Counted from the first letter of the stretch, positions 25,881 through 34,784 are shown. The stretch: DNA of 64,000 nucleotides from E44-bin89 sp034409565 (GCA_034409565.1 DAOUMS010000002.1:1-64000), one strand, 5' to 3'. Notes: generated by a model from the letters alone, not told the origin. Made by a program: numbers and translations.

Positions 25881-27182
25881 CTATCCAAAAACTCGGTGTA
25901 CAAATGACTTCAACCGCGGTCGAGATTGTATGAAAGCAACAAGGCTGCCCCAGCGCTTTTCCCCGACGATGCCGGCAATCATGAAACGAATCAATAGCGA
26001 CGGTCTCACTCTTAATGACCTGGCGCAGGTGACCAGAACGCCCAGCCTCCTGAGCCTCGGGAATAAAATATCAGAAATCCGCTTGTTTGCCCAGATATCG
26101 GCCCCTCCCTGTACCAGCCCCAGGCTGTGCCAGATGGTCTTTCTAAACCTGAAGTATTCAGATAAATGCCGCTTGCAATCAACGGTATGCACAGTCGGCC
26201 TGGCCGGGTCCGGCGAGGTCGCATTGTACTCAAACAGAATACCGGTGCTGCCGAGCAGGTGGCTCAGATTCTGCCCGTAGTAACGCACCTGCTTCTCAGA
26301 CATTTCAAAGAAAGATACGGTGTTGATGGCGAGGTCAATTCTGGCGCTGTCGGCTGCGAGGTCATCAAACATAAAATTGGGGATGAATTTAAACCCGGAA
26401 TCATCATCAAGAAGTGCGGATTTATCCGTTCCATCATAAATGGTGTGTCTATATTCCGGACAGGCAACGGCCAGATACAGCGCAGAAAAAAGCAGCGACT
26501 CCGGAATATCACAGATATAGTAATTCGCCTGGGGAAAGATACGCTTTAATTGATAAGCCAGACCACCGTATCCCGCCCCGATTTCCAGGATATTGACGCG
26601 GCGCTTCGCCGCCAGTTTTTTGCGGAGCCAATCGATAACGCCTGCCGTCCACAGCCAGACAAGATATTTCTGATAGACATAAGAGTCGTGGTTAACCACG
26701 CCCCCATCTACATCCCAGCCGATTTCCCCTAGAATTTTAGGTACTTTGACCATGATATCCCTGGGCAAGCGGCGGGTGATAGTGATATACCGGCGAGCCC
26801 AGTCATCAGGGGCAGGCGCTATTCTCTCTATTTCCTCATCGTAATTATCCGGTATTGGCTGTAGAATCGGTTCCTTCCCGTAGCTATTGGAGAACTCTGC
26901 CAGCTGGTAACCGGTAAATACGGAATGTAACCTCAGTCTATTGATGACCTCATATCTGGGTGTTACCACCAGTTTATATAGGTTGTAGGCAGCGATTGAA
27001 TTGTCCTCTGACCAATTACCGGCAGGAAGCGCTATGTCCGCGTCAAGACCGTGTTTCTGAACATAGGAAGCCCTTGCTTCATTAATTTTTCGAATCTTTT
27101 CACAGATGCGGCAAGCCGTATCAAACTCCTCCGGCGAAATTGGCCGGAGGTCTCTCAGGCGAACCCTTTCATTTATTTTCAT
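25881..27182 (-). CDS. Putative sugar O-methyltransferase (SAM-dependent)
   Basis: 433 residues. The SAM-binding motif is VNILEIGAGYGGLAYQLKRI near residue 195, with an acidic residue ending the second strand in YYICDIPESLLFSALYL. Motif IV-like residues are in RIDLAINTVSFFEMSEKQV. An N-terminal helical domain of about 180 residues precedes the Rossmann fold. This architecture matches the putative sugar O-methyltransferases found in surface-glycan clusters (NanM type). It is immediately upstream of the exporter genes on the same strand, so methylation of the glycan, perhaps as the chain-terminating cap read by Wzt, is plausible. ATG start; weak ribosome site. Confidence 0.75.
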   Translation of the reverse strand: MKINERVRLRDLRPISPEEFDTACRICEKIRKINEARASYVQKHGLDADIALPAGNWSEDNSIAAYNLYKLVVTPRYEVINRLRLHSVFTGYQLAEFSNSYGKEPILQPIPDNYDEEIERIAPAPDDWARRYITITRRLPRDIMVKVPKILGEIGWDVDGGVVNHDSYVYQKYLVWLWTAGVIDWLRKKLAAKRRVNILEIGAGYGGLAYQLKRIFPQANYYICDIPESLLFSALYLAVACPEYRHTIYDGTDKSALLDDDSGFKFIPNFMFDDLAADSARIDLAINTVSFFEMSEKQVRYYGQNLSHLLGSTGILFEYNATSPDPARPTVHTVDCKRHLSEYFRFRKTIWHSLGLVQGGADIWANKRISDILFPRLRRLGVLVTCARSLRVRPSLLIRFMIAGIVGEKRWGSLVAFIQSRPRLKSFVHRVFG

Positions 27183-27308
27183 CGGTTCTATCCCTGCTAG
27201 CTGAATTTTCGATTCAGCACCGCTGCTTTAACCAAAGGTCTAGTTACAGCATAACCACTCAGCCATTTTAGGTGGCTATTCCAAGTACGCTTAATCTAAG
27301 GCAAATTT

Positions 27309-28526
27309 TCACTGCTTTTCAATGAATTCCTTGATAACCTCATCCAGGTAGTCTAGCTGGTTCTCGGCGATGTCCTGGTGAACTCCGATGTGAAGACCGT
27401 GGTCAGCGACATATTCGGCTTCAGGGAAATCACCCAGCTTGTAACCCAGAAATTGAAAACCGGGGCACTGGGTAGGCATTGACTGGAACAGATTGCGGCT
27501 GTCCACGCCGTTCTTCTCCAGATAGCCCACGAAGGCGTCGCGGGAGAAAGGCGCTCCTTCTTTCAGCACAACCGGTAGAGCGTGAGGCCCGATTTTCTCA
27601 TCATCATCATCCTCTTTTATGGTATACATGAACTGAGGATATTTCCTGATGACCGCTGACATAGTCTGGAAATTGTGACGGCGCTTTGCCACGATATCGT
27701 GATAACAGTCCAGGGACCCTAGGCCAATGGCCGCTTCCAACTCGTTCATCTTGGCAGAGAAGCCAAACCTTTCGAAGACGAAGCGGATATCTGTCTTCGC
27801 CGGGTTATCAAAGCGCTTGGCACAGTAGCCAGAGCCGGTGTTCAGGACACAGGTGGCACACTTGCAGGCGCGCCCGTGAGAGCGCAGTGAGCGCAGGATT
27901 GCCGCCTTATCCTCGTCATCGGTAATGACAATGCCGCCTTCGCCGGTAGTAATAATGTGAGCGACATACAGGCTAAAAGCTCCCATATCGCCTATGGTGC
28001 CCACATTTCTCCCTTTATAGACTGCCCCGTAGGCTTCAGCGGCGTCTTCGACAACAGAAAGTTCATGACGCCTGGCTATCTGAATAATCAGGTTCATATC
28101 TGCCGGCTTACCCATCAGGTGGACCGGCATAATGGCCCGTGTCCGCTGGGTGATAGCTTTCTCGATAAGCTTGGGATTGATATTGAGAGTCTCCCGTTCA
28201 ATATCCACGAAAACCGGGGTAAACCCAGCATGCAACACGGCATTGCCCGTGGACACGAAACTCAATGCCGGAATGATGATTTCGTCACCGCGCCGAGCAC
28301 CGTAGTCATATAACACGGCCAGGGCCAGAGCAGCGGCATCGGTGCCGGTGCTGACAGCGACTGCTTCACGAACGCCATAGAGTTCAGCAAACCTTTTTTC
28401 AAATTCATGGACCAGCCAGCCGCTGGAAATCCGCTTGCTTTCCAGCGCCTCCAGAATGAGCTTTTTGGCTTTATCAGTAATGGTAATGGTACCGAATGGG
28501 ATTTTTTTCCCGGTCTCCTTGGCCAT
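27309..28526 (-). CDS. DegT/DnrJ-family PLP enzyme with His for Lys and a cysteine cluster: probable keto-sugar 3-dehydratase
   Basis: 405 residues, fold type I PLP enzyme. VSTGTDAAALALAVL (58-72) binds phosphate and VVEDAAEAYGA (158-168) holds the Asp for the pyridine nitrogen. The position of the catalytic lysine, normally in a K-N-I-T-T-G-E-G-G context, reads YVAHIITTGEGG, so His190 replaces Lys. The same replacement defines ColD (GDP-4-keto-6-deoxymannose 3-dehydratase) and E1 of the 3,6-dideoxyhexose pathway. Residues 219-238 contain four cysteines, C221-x-C223-x2-C226-x8-C235, followed by AKRF, where E1 enzymes carry their C-x-C-x7-C iron-sulfur ligands before GKRF; the fourth E1 ligand (upstream, in an EDNCDALG context) is Ala here. 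So aminotransferase activity is unlikely, dehydration is likely, and an Fe-S cluster with altered ligands is possible. AAGGGAAGG precedes the ATG. Confidence 0.85.
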   Translation of the reverse strand: MAKETGKKIPFGTITITDKAKKLILEALESKRISSGWLVHEFEKRFAELYGVREAVAVSTGTDAAALALAVLYDYGARRGDEIIIPALSFVSTGNAVLHAGFTPVFVDIERETLNINPKLIEKAITQRTRAIMPVHLMGKPADMNLIIQIARRHELSVVEDAAEAYGAVYKGRNVGTIGDMGAFSLYVAHIITTGEGGIVITDDEDKAAILRSLRSHGRACKCATCVLNTGSGYCAKRFDNPAKTDIRFVFERFGFSAKMNELEAAIGLGSLDCYHDIVAKRRHNFQTMSAVIRKYPQFMYTIKEDDDDEKIGPHALPVVLKEGAPFSRDAFVGYLEKNGVDSRNLFQSMPTQCPGFQFLGYKLGDFPEAEYVADHGLHIGVHQDIAENQLDYLDEVIKEFIEKQ

Positions 28527-28688
28527 GAACCTTCCCTTGGGTATATTATAGCAGCATTTCGCCTGCCGGAGAGCGTTTACCTGTTACAGCGAGGAGGCCC
28601 GACAGCAAAACAATCTAGACACGACTACGATATTGCCCGCTTCGCTGGCAATGATAGCCACGAGCTGCCAAATAATCTCCACGCATGC

Positions 28689-30179
28689 TCACTTGACATC
28701 AACGAGTTTCCGGTGGATTTTATGTGTGAGCATATCCTGAATATGTTGGACAACTTCTGGACCAAATTTTTCACCAATCATTTGCTGGTACCTAGGGTTG
28801 CTGAAGTATTCCCGGAAGGCCTTATCTCGGAAACGCAGTACCTCTGCTGCGGATAAATACTTGGTTGGCAGAGGTAAAGTATTTTTAGAGTACTGCCCGT
28901 ATCCGTGCCAGTACTTGGGTAGTTCTATACCCTGCCTCACGGCATCTTCGTAGAGTTGTGAACCTGGGTAGGCCATGGCTGTGTAGAAGTTGACATATTC
29001 AAAGTTGAACCGCTTGGCGGTGTCGAGTGTTTCCTGCATTGTTTCTGCACTATCATCGGGGAGGCCAAACATGAAGTTGGCATTGATATAAATGCCGGTG
29101 GCGCGCGTCATGTTAATTGCCTGCTCCATTTTATCTTGGCCGTACTCCTTGGCCACGCCGTTACGGACCTGACTGCTGGCCGATTCGAAGCCGTAACAGG
29201 TCCAGTGGATACCGGCCTGCTTCATCTTTTTCAGCATATTTTCATTGATGGTATCAACACGGGCATAAGCCCAGATATTCAGGTCGTAACCCCGCTCTAT
29301 GATGAGCTCGCAAATATGGCTGACCCGGTCTTCCCTGAGGGCGAATAGTTCGTCCAGGAACTTGATATTTTTAATCCTGAAATTTTTTACCAGAAAATCT
29401 ATTTCCTCAACCACTTTCTCTGGGCTGCGGAAGCGGATGCCCGGCTTGCCGTTATGAAGTGCGTGAATATTGCAGTAACTGCAATTGAAGGGACAGCCGA
29501 TACTGGTATAAATGACACCGTAGGGTTTTCTCTGGTTGAGGTGGTCAAAGCAGTGCCAGTTATGAGCTCGATACCTGTCCATGGGTAGGAGGTCCCAGGC
29601 TGCCATAGGCAGGTCATCTGGATTAACCAGGGGTGCCAGCGGGTTTGATACAATGTTGCCGTTTTGCCGGTACCAGAGGCCCGGTACATGATGGTAGCTG
29701 TCTGGCGCTTCGCCTGATTTCAGAATCTGCAACAGTTCGAGGATAGTATGAAATCCTTCTCCCTGACAGACAAAATCAACCGCCTCTTTCCTGAGTGTCT
29801 GTTCCGGGAGTGCTGAAGGATGCAGGCCGGCGAGCATGGACTTGATATCAGGGGCTTTCCTCCTCAAAGCAGCGGCGACTTCACCGGCAGCGGTCATCTT
29901 GGGAGTAGAAGAAGCCGACGGATTTATCCCCAGCACTACGATATCTACGAGAAGCGGATTATACTCAACAATCTGCTCGGCGGTGTATTCCGGGCTCCAG
30001 TTCTCTGCCGCAGCATCGAGTATCCTGACCGAATAGCCAGCCTGCCGGATGAATGAGGCAATCAGAGCGCACCAGAGTGGTGGTTCAATCCCGGAAAGAG
30101 TAGAGCTCAACTCGCCATACATCTGAGCCCGGGCACCGGGATTAACTATCAATAAGTCCACATCGTGTTGCAATGACAC
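28689..30179 (-). CDS. B12-binding-domain radical SAM protein
   Basis: 496 residues. The N-terminal domain (1-160) is of the cobalamin-binding type found in radical SAM proteins, with SMLAGLHPSALPEQTL near residue 115 and CQGEGFHTILELLQIL. The [4Fe-4S] motif is CPFNCSYC (Cys229, Cys233, Cys236), followed by FRSPEKVVEEIDFLV, CYGFESASSQVRNGV and FMFGLPDDSAETMQ. GTG start with GAGAGGG about 8 bases upstream. It lies between the transketolase C-terminal subunit and the DegT-type dehydratase on one strand. Members of this family do C-methylation, ring contraction or deoxygenation; here modification of a nucleotide-sugar or glycolipid is inferred. It is clearly different from the 12100 gene. Confidence 0.82.
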   Translation of the reverse strand: MSLQHDVDLLIVNPGARAQMYGELSSTLSGIEPPLWCALIASFIRQAGYSVRILDAAAENWSPEYTAEQIVEYNPLLVDIVVLGINPSASSTPKMTAAGEVAAALRRKAPDIKSMLAGLHPSALPEQTLRKEAVDFVCQGEGFHTILELLQILKSGEAPDSYHHVPGLWYRQNGNIVSNPLAPLVNPDDLPMAAWDLLPMDRYRAHNWHCFDHLNQRKPYGVIYTSIGCPFNCSYCNIHALHNGKPGIRFRSPEKVVEEIDFLVKNFRIKNIKFLDELFALREDRVSHICELIIERGYDLNIWAYARVDTINENMLKKMKQAGIHWTCYGFESASSQVRNGVAKEYGQDKMEQAINMTRATGIYINANFMFGLPDDSAETMQETLDTAKRFNFEYVNFYTAMAYPGSQLYEDAVRQGIELPKYWHGYGQYSKNTLPLPTKYLSAAEVLRFRDKAFREYFSNPRYQQMIGEKFGPEVVQHIQDMLTHKIHRKLVDVK

Positions 30180-30210
30180 TGTTTATCCCTCTCTGGTCTC
30201 TGTATTGATT

Positions 30211-31140
30211 TTACTTAAGCCATGTCAGGATGGTTTGGGTAACGCTGTTTTCATCAAGTCCGCATGTGGATTGGATGTTCTCCCGGCTGCCGTAGGTATA
30301 GTAATATCTATTGGGAATGCCGATGCGCTTGATTGACATGGTTTTACCGTTATCAATCAGAACTTCAGCAACGGCGCTTCCCACTCCGCCGTCAAGTACA
30401 TGCTCTTCCAGGGTCACTATCCTCTTGGCGTCTTGAATGGTCTGCAAAAGGGCTTTTTCATTTATTGGTTTTATTCTGTACAAATCTATGATCCCGGCAT
30501 CAACCGAGTGCTCAGCCAGCTTGTCGGAAACCTCTAGTGCCCGGTGAACCATATTGCCGGTAGCGATAATCCACAGGTCCTTGCCCGTTTTAAGAGCGTT
30601 CAGGCCGTTGGAAAAGCTATCGCTTGAAGCATTGATAGACGGGAGTACTTCTCTGTCCAGTCGCACGTAACTGGGCCCGGGCAGCTTATAGGCTATCTCG
30701 GCAAATTTACCAGCCATGACGCTGTCAGAAGCGTTGAGTATGGTCATGTTGGGCAGGGCACGCATCACGGATATGTCCTCGGTGGCATGATGGGTGGGGC
30801 CAGAATCACTGTAACTGAACCCCGCACCAACCCCGACAGTGGTTACCGGGATATTCATGAGGGAGAAATCTACTTTAATCAGTTCGTAAGGGCGCAGCGT
30901 AGCGAATGGCATAATAGCATACACGAATACTTTCTTACCGCTTAGTGTCAAGCCAGTAGCTACGGTCACCATATTCTGTTCAGCAATCCCGATATTGATG
31001 AACTGTTTGCTCAGGTCTCTCCTGAACTTATCGAGGCTGGGCGCACCCATGTCGCCGCTGATTAGAATAACATTTTTGTCTTTACTGGCGATTTCATAAA
31101 ATCGGTCGAAGAAGGCGTCGCGCTGTGATATTCTGTTCAC
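30211..31140 (-). CDS. Transketolase-like protein, C-terminal (pyrimidine-binding) subunit
   Basis: 309 residues. It covers the Pyr and C-terminal domains of a transketolase. The cofactor-activating glutamate is in INIGIAEQNMVTVATGLTL (near residue 57). Next are FATLRPYELIKVDF and the GPTHHATEDISVMRALPNM stretch with conserved histidines, then the C-terminal domain (IATGNMVHRALEVSDKL). It must pair with an N-terminal subunit, and two candidates lie directly upstream. GTG start just one base after the preceding stop codon, so translation is coupled. Split transketolases occur in archaea and many bacteria, but in a glycan locus a biosynthetic C2-transfer to a keto-sugar is an attractive possibility. 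Confidence 0.9.
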   Translation of the reverse strand: MNRISQRDAFFDRFYEIASKDKNVILISGDMGAPSLDKFRRDLSKQFINIGIAEQNMVTVATGLTLSGKKVFVYAIMPFATLRPYELIKVDFSLMNIPVTTVGVGAGFSYSDSGPTHHATEDISVMRALPNMTILNASDSVMAGKFAEIAYKLPGPSYVRLDREVLPSINASSDSFSNGLNALKTGKDLWIIATGNMVHRALEVSDKLAEHSVDAGIIDLYRIKPINEKALLQTIQDAKRIVTLEEHVLDGGVGSAVAEVLIDNGKTMSIKRIGIPNRYYYTYGSRENIQSTCGLDENSVTQTILTWLK

Positions 31141-31141
31141 T

Positions 31142-31984
31142 TTATGATGCCCCCTTTCGCAGTTCCATTTTAGCCATTTCTGCCTGTTCGCCCTTCGGTG
31201 CTATGCCGTGCCAGAGTGCCACATTTTCCATGAAGGAGACACCCTTGCCCTTTACCGTGTTGGCTATGATGACCAATGGGCTGCCCTGACGTGTGCGAAC
31301 TTCACCTAGCACCGAGAAGATATCGGTAAAGGAATGTCCGTCAATGACGGCTGTCTCCCAGCCGAAGGCCTCCCATTTCTTGTCCAGTGGATTTAAGCGC
31401 ACGCAGTTTTCGGTAAAATCAGTTACGCAGAGCTGGTTGCGGTCAATGATGGCAATCAGGTTGCTCAATTGATGATGGCCGGCAAACATGGCGGATTCCC
31501 ATACTGAGCCCTCATGGCATTCACCATCGCCGAGAAGGGTGAATATCAGGTGATTTTTATTATCCATTCTGGCGGCATATGCCATGCCCGCCCCGATGCC
31601 CAATCCGTGCCCCAGCGAACCCGACGTAATTTCTACCCCTGGAACGTCGTTTTGCAGGTGTACGCCAAACATCGCATCGGCCTTGCAAAATTTATAGATT
31701 TCTTCCTTAGGGAAGAAACCGAGGTCGCCCAGCACAGCGTATAACACCGGGCTGGCCTGACCCTTGCTTAAAATAAACCGGTCGCGGTCTTCCCATTTGG
31801 GGTTAGACACATCATGTCTGAGTATGCCTCCGTAATAAAGGGCAACCAGAATCTCCGCACAGGAAAACGATGAGGTTACATGCCCCGTGTTAGCTAAGGT
31901 ACAAGCATCCAGGATTAGCCTTCTAATTTCGTTGGATTTGGTTTCCAACTCAGCTATTTTATCTTGGGCGGATGATATCCTCAT
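31142..31984 (-). CDS. Transketolase-like protein, N-terminal (ThDP-diphosphate-binding) subunit, copy A
   Basis: 280 residues. TGHVTSSFSCAEILVALYYG near the N-terminus, RDRFILSKGQASPVLYAVLG, GSLGHGLGIGAGMAYA and the ThDP motif LLGDGECHEGSVWE with IAIIDRNQL downstream are all canonical. AGAGGGAGAAA precedes the ATG. It is directly coupled to the C-terminal subunit and is the more obvious partner. It is about 60 percent or more identical by eye to the next N-terminal subunit upstream. The segment SKGQASPV differs from the usual SKGHA pattern: the His of transketolase is Gln in this copy, whereas copy B keeps SKGHGGV. Confidence 0.88.
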   Translation of the reverse strand: MRISSAQDKIAELETKSNEIRRLILDACTLANTGHVTSSFSCAEILVALYYGGILRHDVSNPKWEDRDRFILSKGQASPVLYAVLGDLGFFPKEEIYKFCKADAMFGVHLQNDVPGVEITSGSLGHGLGIGAGMAYAARMDNKNHLIFTLLGDGECHEGSVWESAMFAGHHQLSNLIAIIDRNQLCVTDFTENCVRLNPLDKKWEAFGWETAVIDGHSFTDIFSVLGEVRTRQGSPLVIIANTVKGKGVSFMENVALWHGIAPKGEQAEMAKMELRKGAS

Positions 31985-32017
31985 TGCTTTTCTCCCTCTT
32001 AAATTGTGCCTGTATAA

Positions 32018-32842
32018 TTATCCAAGTTCCCTCTTGGCTATCTCTAATTGCTTGCCGCTGGGCACTAAGGTGTGACCGCGCGGGCTATCTTCCATGAAGG
32101 ACAGGCCTTTCCCTTTAATGGTGTTGGCAATTATTATCAGAGGCTTGGTGGAGCTTCTTGAACGCGAATTTTTAAAGGCAGCAAAAATCTCTTCAAAGCA
32201 ATGCCCATTAATGCAAGCCACATCCCAGCCGAATGACATCCATTTGTGCTGGAGAGGCTCTAAGCGAAGAAAGTTTTCCGTAAAATCAGTTACGCAAAGC
32301 TGGTTCCGGTCGGCTATGGCAATCAGATTATTGAGCTGAAGATGTCCGGCAAACATAGCTGCTTCCCAGATGGATCCCTCATAACATTCACCGTCTCCAA
32401 GCAGACAGACGGTGGAATAACTCTTGTTATCCATCTTGGCGCATAGTGCCAGCCCCGCGGCAATACCCAATCCATGACCCAGTGAGCCGGTGGTCGTCTC
32501 TATACCAGGGACATTTTTATCGGGATGCACCCCCAGAATACTGCCAGGCTGACAGAAGTCCCCCAAATCATCGTTTGGGAGAAAACCCAGGTCAGCCAGT
32601 ATGGGATACAGTGCCACGCCACCATGTCCTTTGCTTAAAATAAATCGGTCACGTTCCTCCCAGTTTGGGTCGGCCGAATCAAAACGCAGGATTCTCCCAT
32701 AATAAAGTGCGACCAGAATTTCAACGCATGAAAGCGATGACGCGAGGTGTCCACTGCCGGCATAAGCGCACATTTCCAGAGTCTGCTTGCGCACCCACTT
32801 TGCCTTCTCTGCTAAGTCTATTTTCTTAAGTTGTGTTTCCAT
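32018..32842 (-). CDS. Transketolase-like protein, N-terminal subunit, copy B
   Basis: 274 residues, paralogous to copy A over its whole length. Motifs: GSGHLASSLSCVEILVALYY, RDRFILSKGHGGVALYPILA, GSLGHGLGIAAGLALCAKMD, ThDP motif LLGDGECYEGSIWE and IAIADRNQL. It has no C-terminal partner of its own, so the single Pyr/C subunit (30211-31140) probably combines with either N subunit, or one copy acts in another complex. It is separated from copy A by 33 bp on the same strand. Its SKGH motif is intact. Both copies keep the residues for ThDP and metal binding, so neither looks dead. Confidence 0.88.
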   Translation of the reverse strand: METQLKKIDLAEKAKWVRKQTLEMCAYAGSGHLASSLSCVEILVALYYGRILRFDSADPNWEERDRFILSKGHGGVALYPILADLGFLPNDDLGDFCQPGSILGVHPDKNVPGIETTTGSLGHGLGIAAGLALCAKMDNKSYSTVCLLGDGECYEGSIWEAAMFAGHLQLNNLIAIADRNQLCVTDFTENFLRLEPLQHKWMSFGWDVACINGHCFEEIFAAFKNSRSRSSTKPLIIIANTIKGKGLSFMEDSPRGHTLVPSGKQLEIAKRELG

Positions 32843-32994
32843 TGGTTACAGCTTTCGGCAAATCCATCTGCTGTCGTCGGTTGCGGTAAAAACAGCTTCA
32901 ATTGCCCGTGAAAAATCCGTTTCTTCAGTATTATTTTGTGGTCTACATTTCCGGGCTGTCTAAAAAGAGCGTGGGGTGAATGCCTCAGGGAAAG

Positions 32995-33750
32995 CTATTC
33001 CAAGATGATATATGACGCTCGTGATGTTATTGGCAGCCTGTTTATTTTATACTTTTGTCCTAGCACCTCTCTAAATGCCAAGGTTTCACCGGGAAAAGTT
33101 TCGTCACATAGCTCATCAAAGCCGATGACAGAGCCTCTATTTAAATGAGGTCTGAGTAGTTCCAGGCATTGCTTTGTTGGTTCATATAAGTCCATATCAA
33201 AGTAGGCCAGAGACACCATGGTTTCGGGATGCTGGGAAAGGTAATCTTTCAGAGTTTGACTCGCGTCTCCTTTAATAATTTCATATCTCTTAATATGGCT
33301 TACCGGATTGAACTTCTCTTGGCAGTTCAGTATGCTTGCGAGATATTCATCATATTTCTCGGTGGTGCCATACCCGGCCTGCCTGGCAGCCTTATCTGAA
33401 CCGTCTTTATCACTTACGGAAGGGAAACCTTCAAACGTATCAAACCCTATTATCTTCCGATGTCTATTGAAAGGCTCATATATACCCCGCAGAGCAGAAA
33501 AGAGGGACATATTTTGTCCCCATCGTGTCCCGAAGTCCATAATAACACCGTGAATAGAGAGTTGTAGTAGAAAAATATGTTGCAAGAACAATATTCTGGC
33601 AAATAACTTTGAGTTTAAAAATAGTCCTATGTTTTGAAGTATTTCGTCTTCAGGCACGGGACAATTTTTAAACAGCTTTAGGAATTGTCTATACGCCTCA
33701 AGCTCATGCTGGCTTGAAAATGTTTTTAATCCCTTATCACTTATCTGCAT
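32995..33750 (-). CDS. TylF/MycF-like sugar O-methyltransferase
   Basis: 251 residues. SAM-dependent methyltransferase resembling macrocin O-methyltransferase (TylF) and other Mg2+-dependent sugar methylases. The SAM motif region is GVIMDFGTRWGQNMSLFSAL, unusual in having FGTRWG where family members have FGVxxG. GFDTFEGFPSVSDKDG matches the typical GFDTFEGLP segment, and SLAYFDMDLYEPTKQCLELL holds the conserved D-D metal residues. Its ATG overlaps the stop codon of the upstream kinase (TAATG). AT-rich, with unusual codon use relative to neighbours, perhaps transferred. Likely methylates a hydroxyl of the nucleotide sugar made by this cluster. Confidence 0.78.
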   Translation of the reverse strand: MQISDKGLKTFSSQHELEAYRQFLKLFKNCPVPEDEILQNIGLFLNSKLFARILFLQHIFLLQLSIHGVIMDFGTRWGQNMSLFSALRGIYEPFNRHRKIIGFDTFEGFPSVSDKDGSDKAARQAGYGTTEKYDEYLASILNCQEKFNPVSHIKRYEIIKGDASQTLKDYLSQHPETMVSLAYFDMDLYEPTKQCLELLRPHLNRGSVIGFDELCDETFPGETLAFREVLGQKYKINRLPITSRASYIILE

Positions 33751-34766
33751 TAATATAAAACACCAATATTTCCAGCGGCCGAATTAGGTTCGTAGAAGAT
33801 AATCTGGCTGCCGGTATTTTCGAATCGGAAGGGCACATGTAGCAGTCCGTGTAGGCTCTCCTTCACCCTAGAGCGTAGTTCCGGGCTAACAAAAATCAGA
33901 ATGAAGCCACCGCCTCCAGCCCCCAAGAGCTTTCCGCCCACGGCACCGGCTTTCATGGCCGTCTCATAAATCTCATCGATTTCCGGCGTGGTAATCTTGT
34001 TCGTCAGGCGGCGCTTCAACTGCCAGCTTTCGTTCAGCAGCCTGCCGAAGTCCAGCAGGTCATTTGCCCCGTTGAGTATTTTTAAGGCTTCACCGACCAT
34101 TAGCTGCATTTGCGTCAGCTCCCGGACACGATTTGGCGTCTCCGTGATTTGCACGCTAGCCACCGTTGACGCCATACGCGAAAGACCGGTAAAGAAAAGC
34201 ATTAGATGGTTCTGTAGTGCTTCATAGCGTTTCGTATCCATCATAATGGGCCTTATGTCAATGGAATTCCCGTGATTGAAATCAACTCTTTTTAATCCGC
34301 CAAATGCCACCAGTACCTGATCCTGACAGCCAACGCTCTCCTTAATCAATCTCTGCTCAATATGTATGGCATCTTTCGCTAGCTGCATTTTGGAAGGCAT
34401 CATACCTTTAAGTCCGTAAAGCGCGTGGATCAGTCCGACAGTGAAGGCAGAACTGGAGCCAAGCCCGGTTCTGGCGGGCAGGTCACCGTCATGGTGAATC
34501 TCCACACCCTCCTTGATATTAATGAATCTGAGCGTCTCCCTTACTGCTGGATGGACGATTTCATCGATTTCACGCACATTTTCAATCTGAGAGTAGACAA
34601 TTCGGTGTTTGTGTTCGAAGAATTGTGGCAGATAGCGGCAGGTTATATAGCAGTATTTATCAATGGTCGTGCCGAGCACTGTCCCGCCAAACTTCTCAAA
34701 CCAGACAGGGTAGTCAGTGCCGCCGCCAAAAAAGGAAATGCGGAATGGAGTTCTGCTGATTATCAT
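33750..34766 (-). CDS. hddA: GHMP kinase, D-glycero-D-manno-heptose 7-phosphate kinase-like (copy 1)
   Basis: 338 residues. N-terminal RTPFRISFFGGGTDYPVWFE followed by GGTVLGTTIDKYCYI is typical of HddA, and the GHMP ATP motif is LPARTGLGSSSAFTVGL near residue 100. The C-terminal glycine loop is GGKLLGAGGGGFILIF. It would phosphorylate C1 of a heptose 7-phosphate made by GmhA on the way to GDP-heptose, or a related sugar such as fucose. It is first in a long minus-strand operon with a promoter at 34864-34835, and AAAGGA precedes the ATG. Its N-terminal loop differs from the second copy at 41810 (FFGGGTDYPVWF versus FLGGGTDFDDFY), so substrates may differ. Confidence 0.82.
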   Translation of the reverse strand: MIISRTPFRISFFGGGTDYPVWFEKFGGTVLGTTIDKYCYITCRYLPQFFEHKHRIVYSQIENVREIDEIVHPAVRETLRFINIKEGVEIHHDGDLPARTGLGSSSAFTVGLIHALYGLKGMMPSKMQLAKDAIHIEQRLIKESVGCQDQVLVAFGGLKRVDFNHGNSIDIRPIMMDTKRYEALQNHLMLFFTGLSRMASTVASVQITETPNRVRELTQMQLMVGEALKILNGANDLLDFGRLLNESWQLKRRLTNKITTPEIDEIYETAMKAGAVGGKLLGAGGGGFILIFVSPELRSRVKESLHGLLHVPFRFENTGSQIIFYEPNSAAGNIGVLY

Positions 34767-34784
34767 TCTCTATATCCTTTAACA

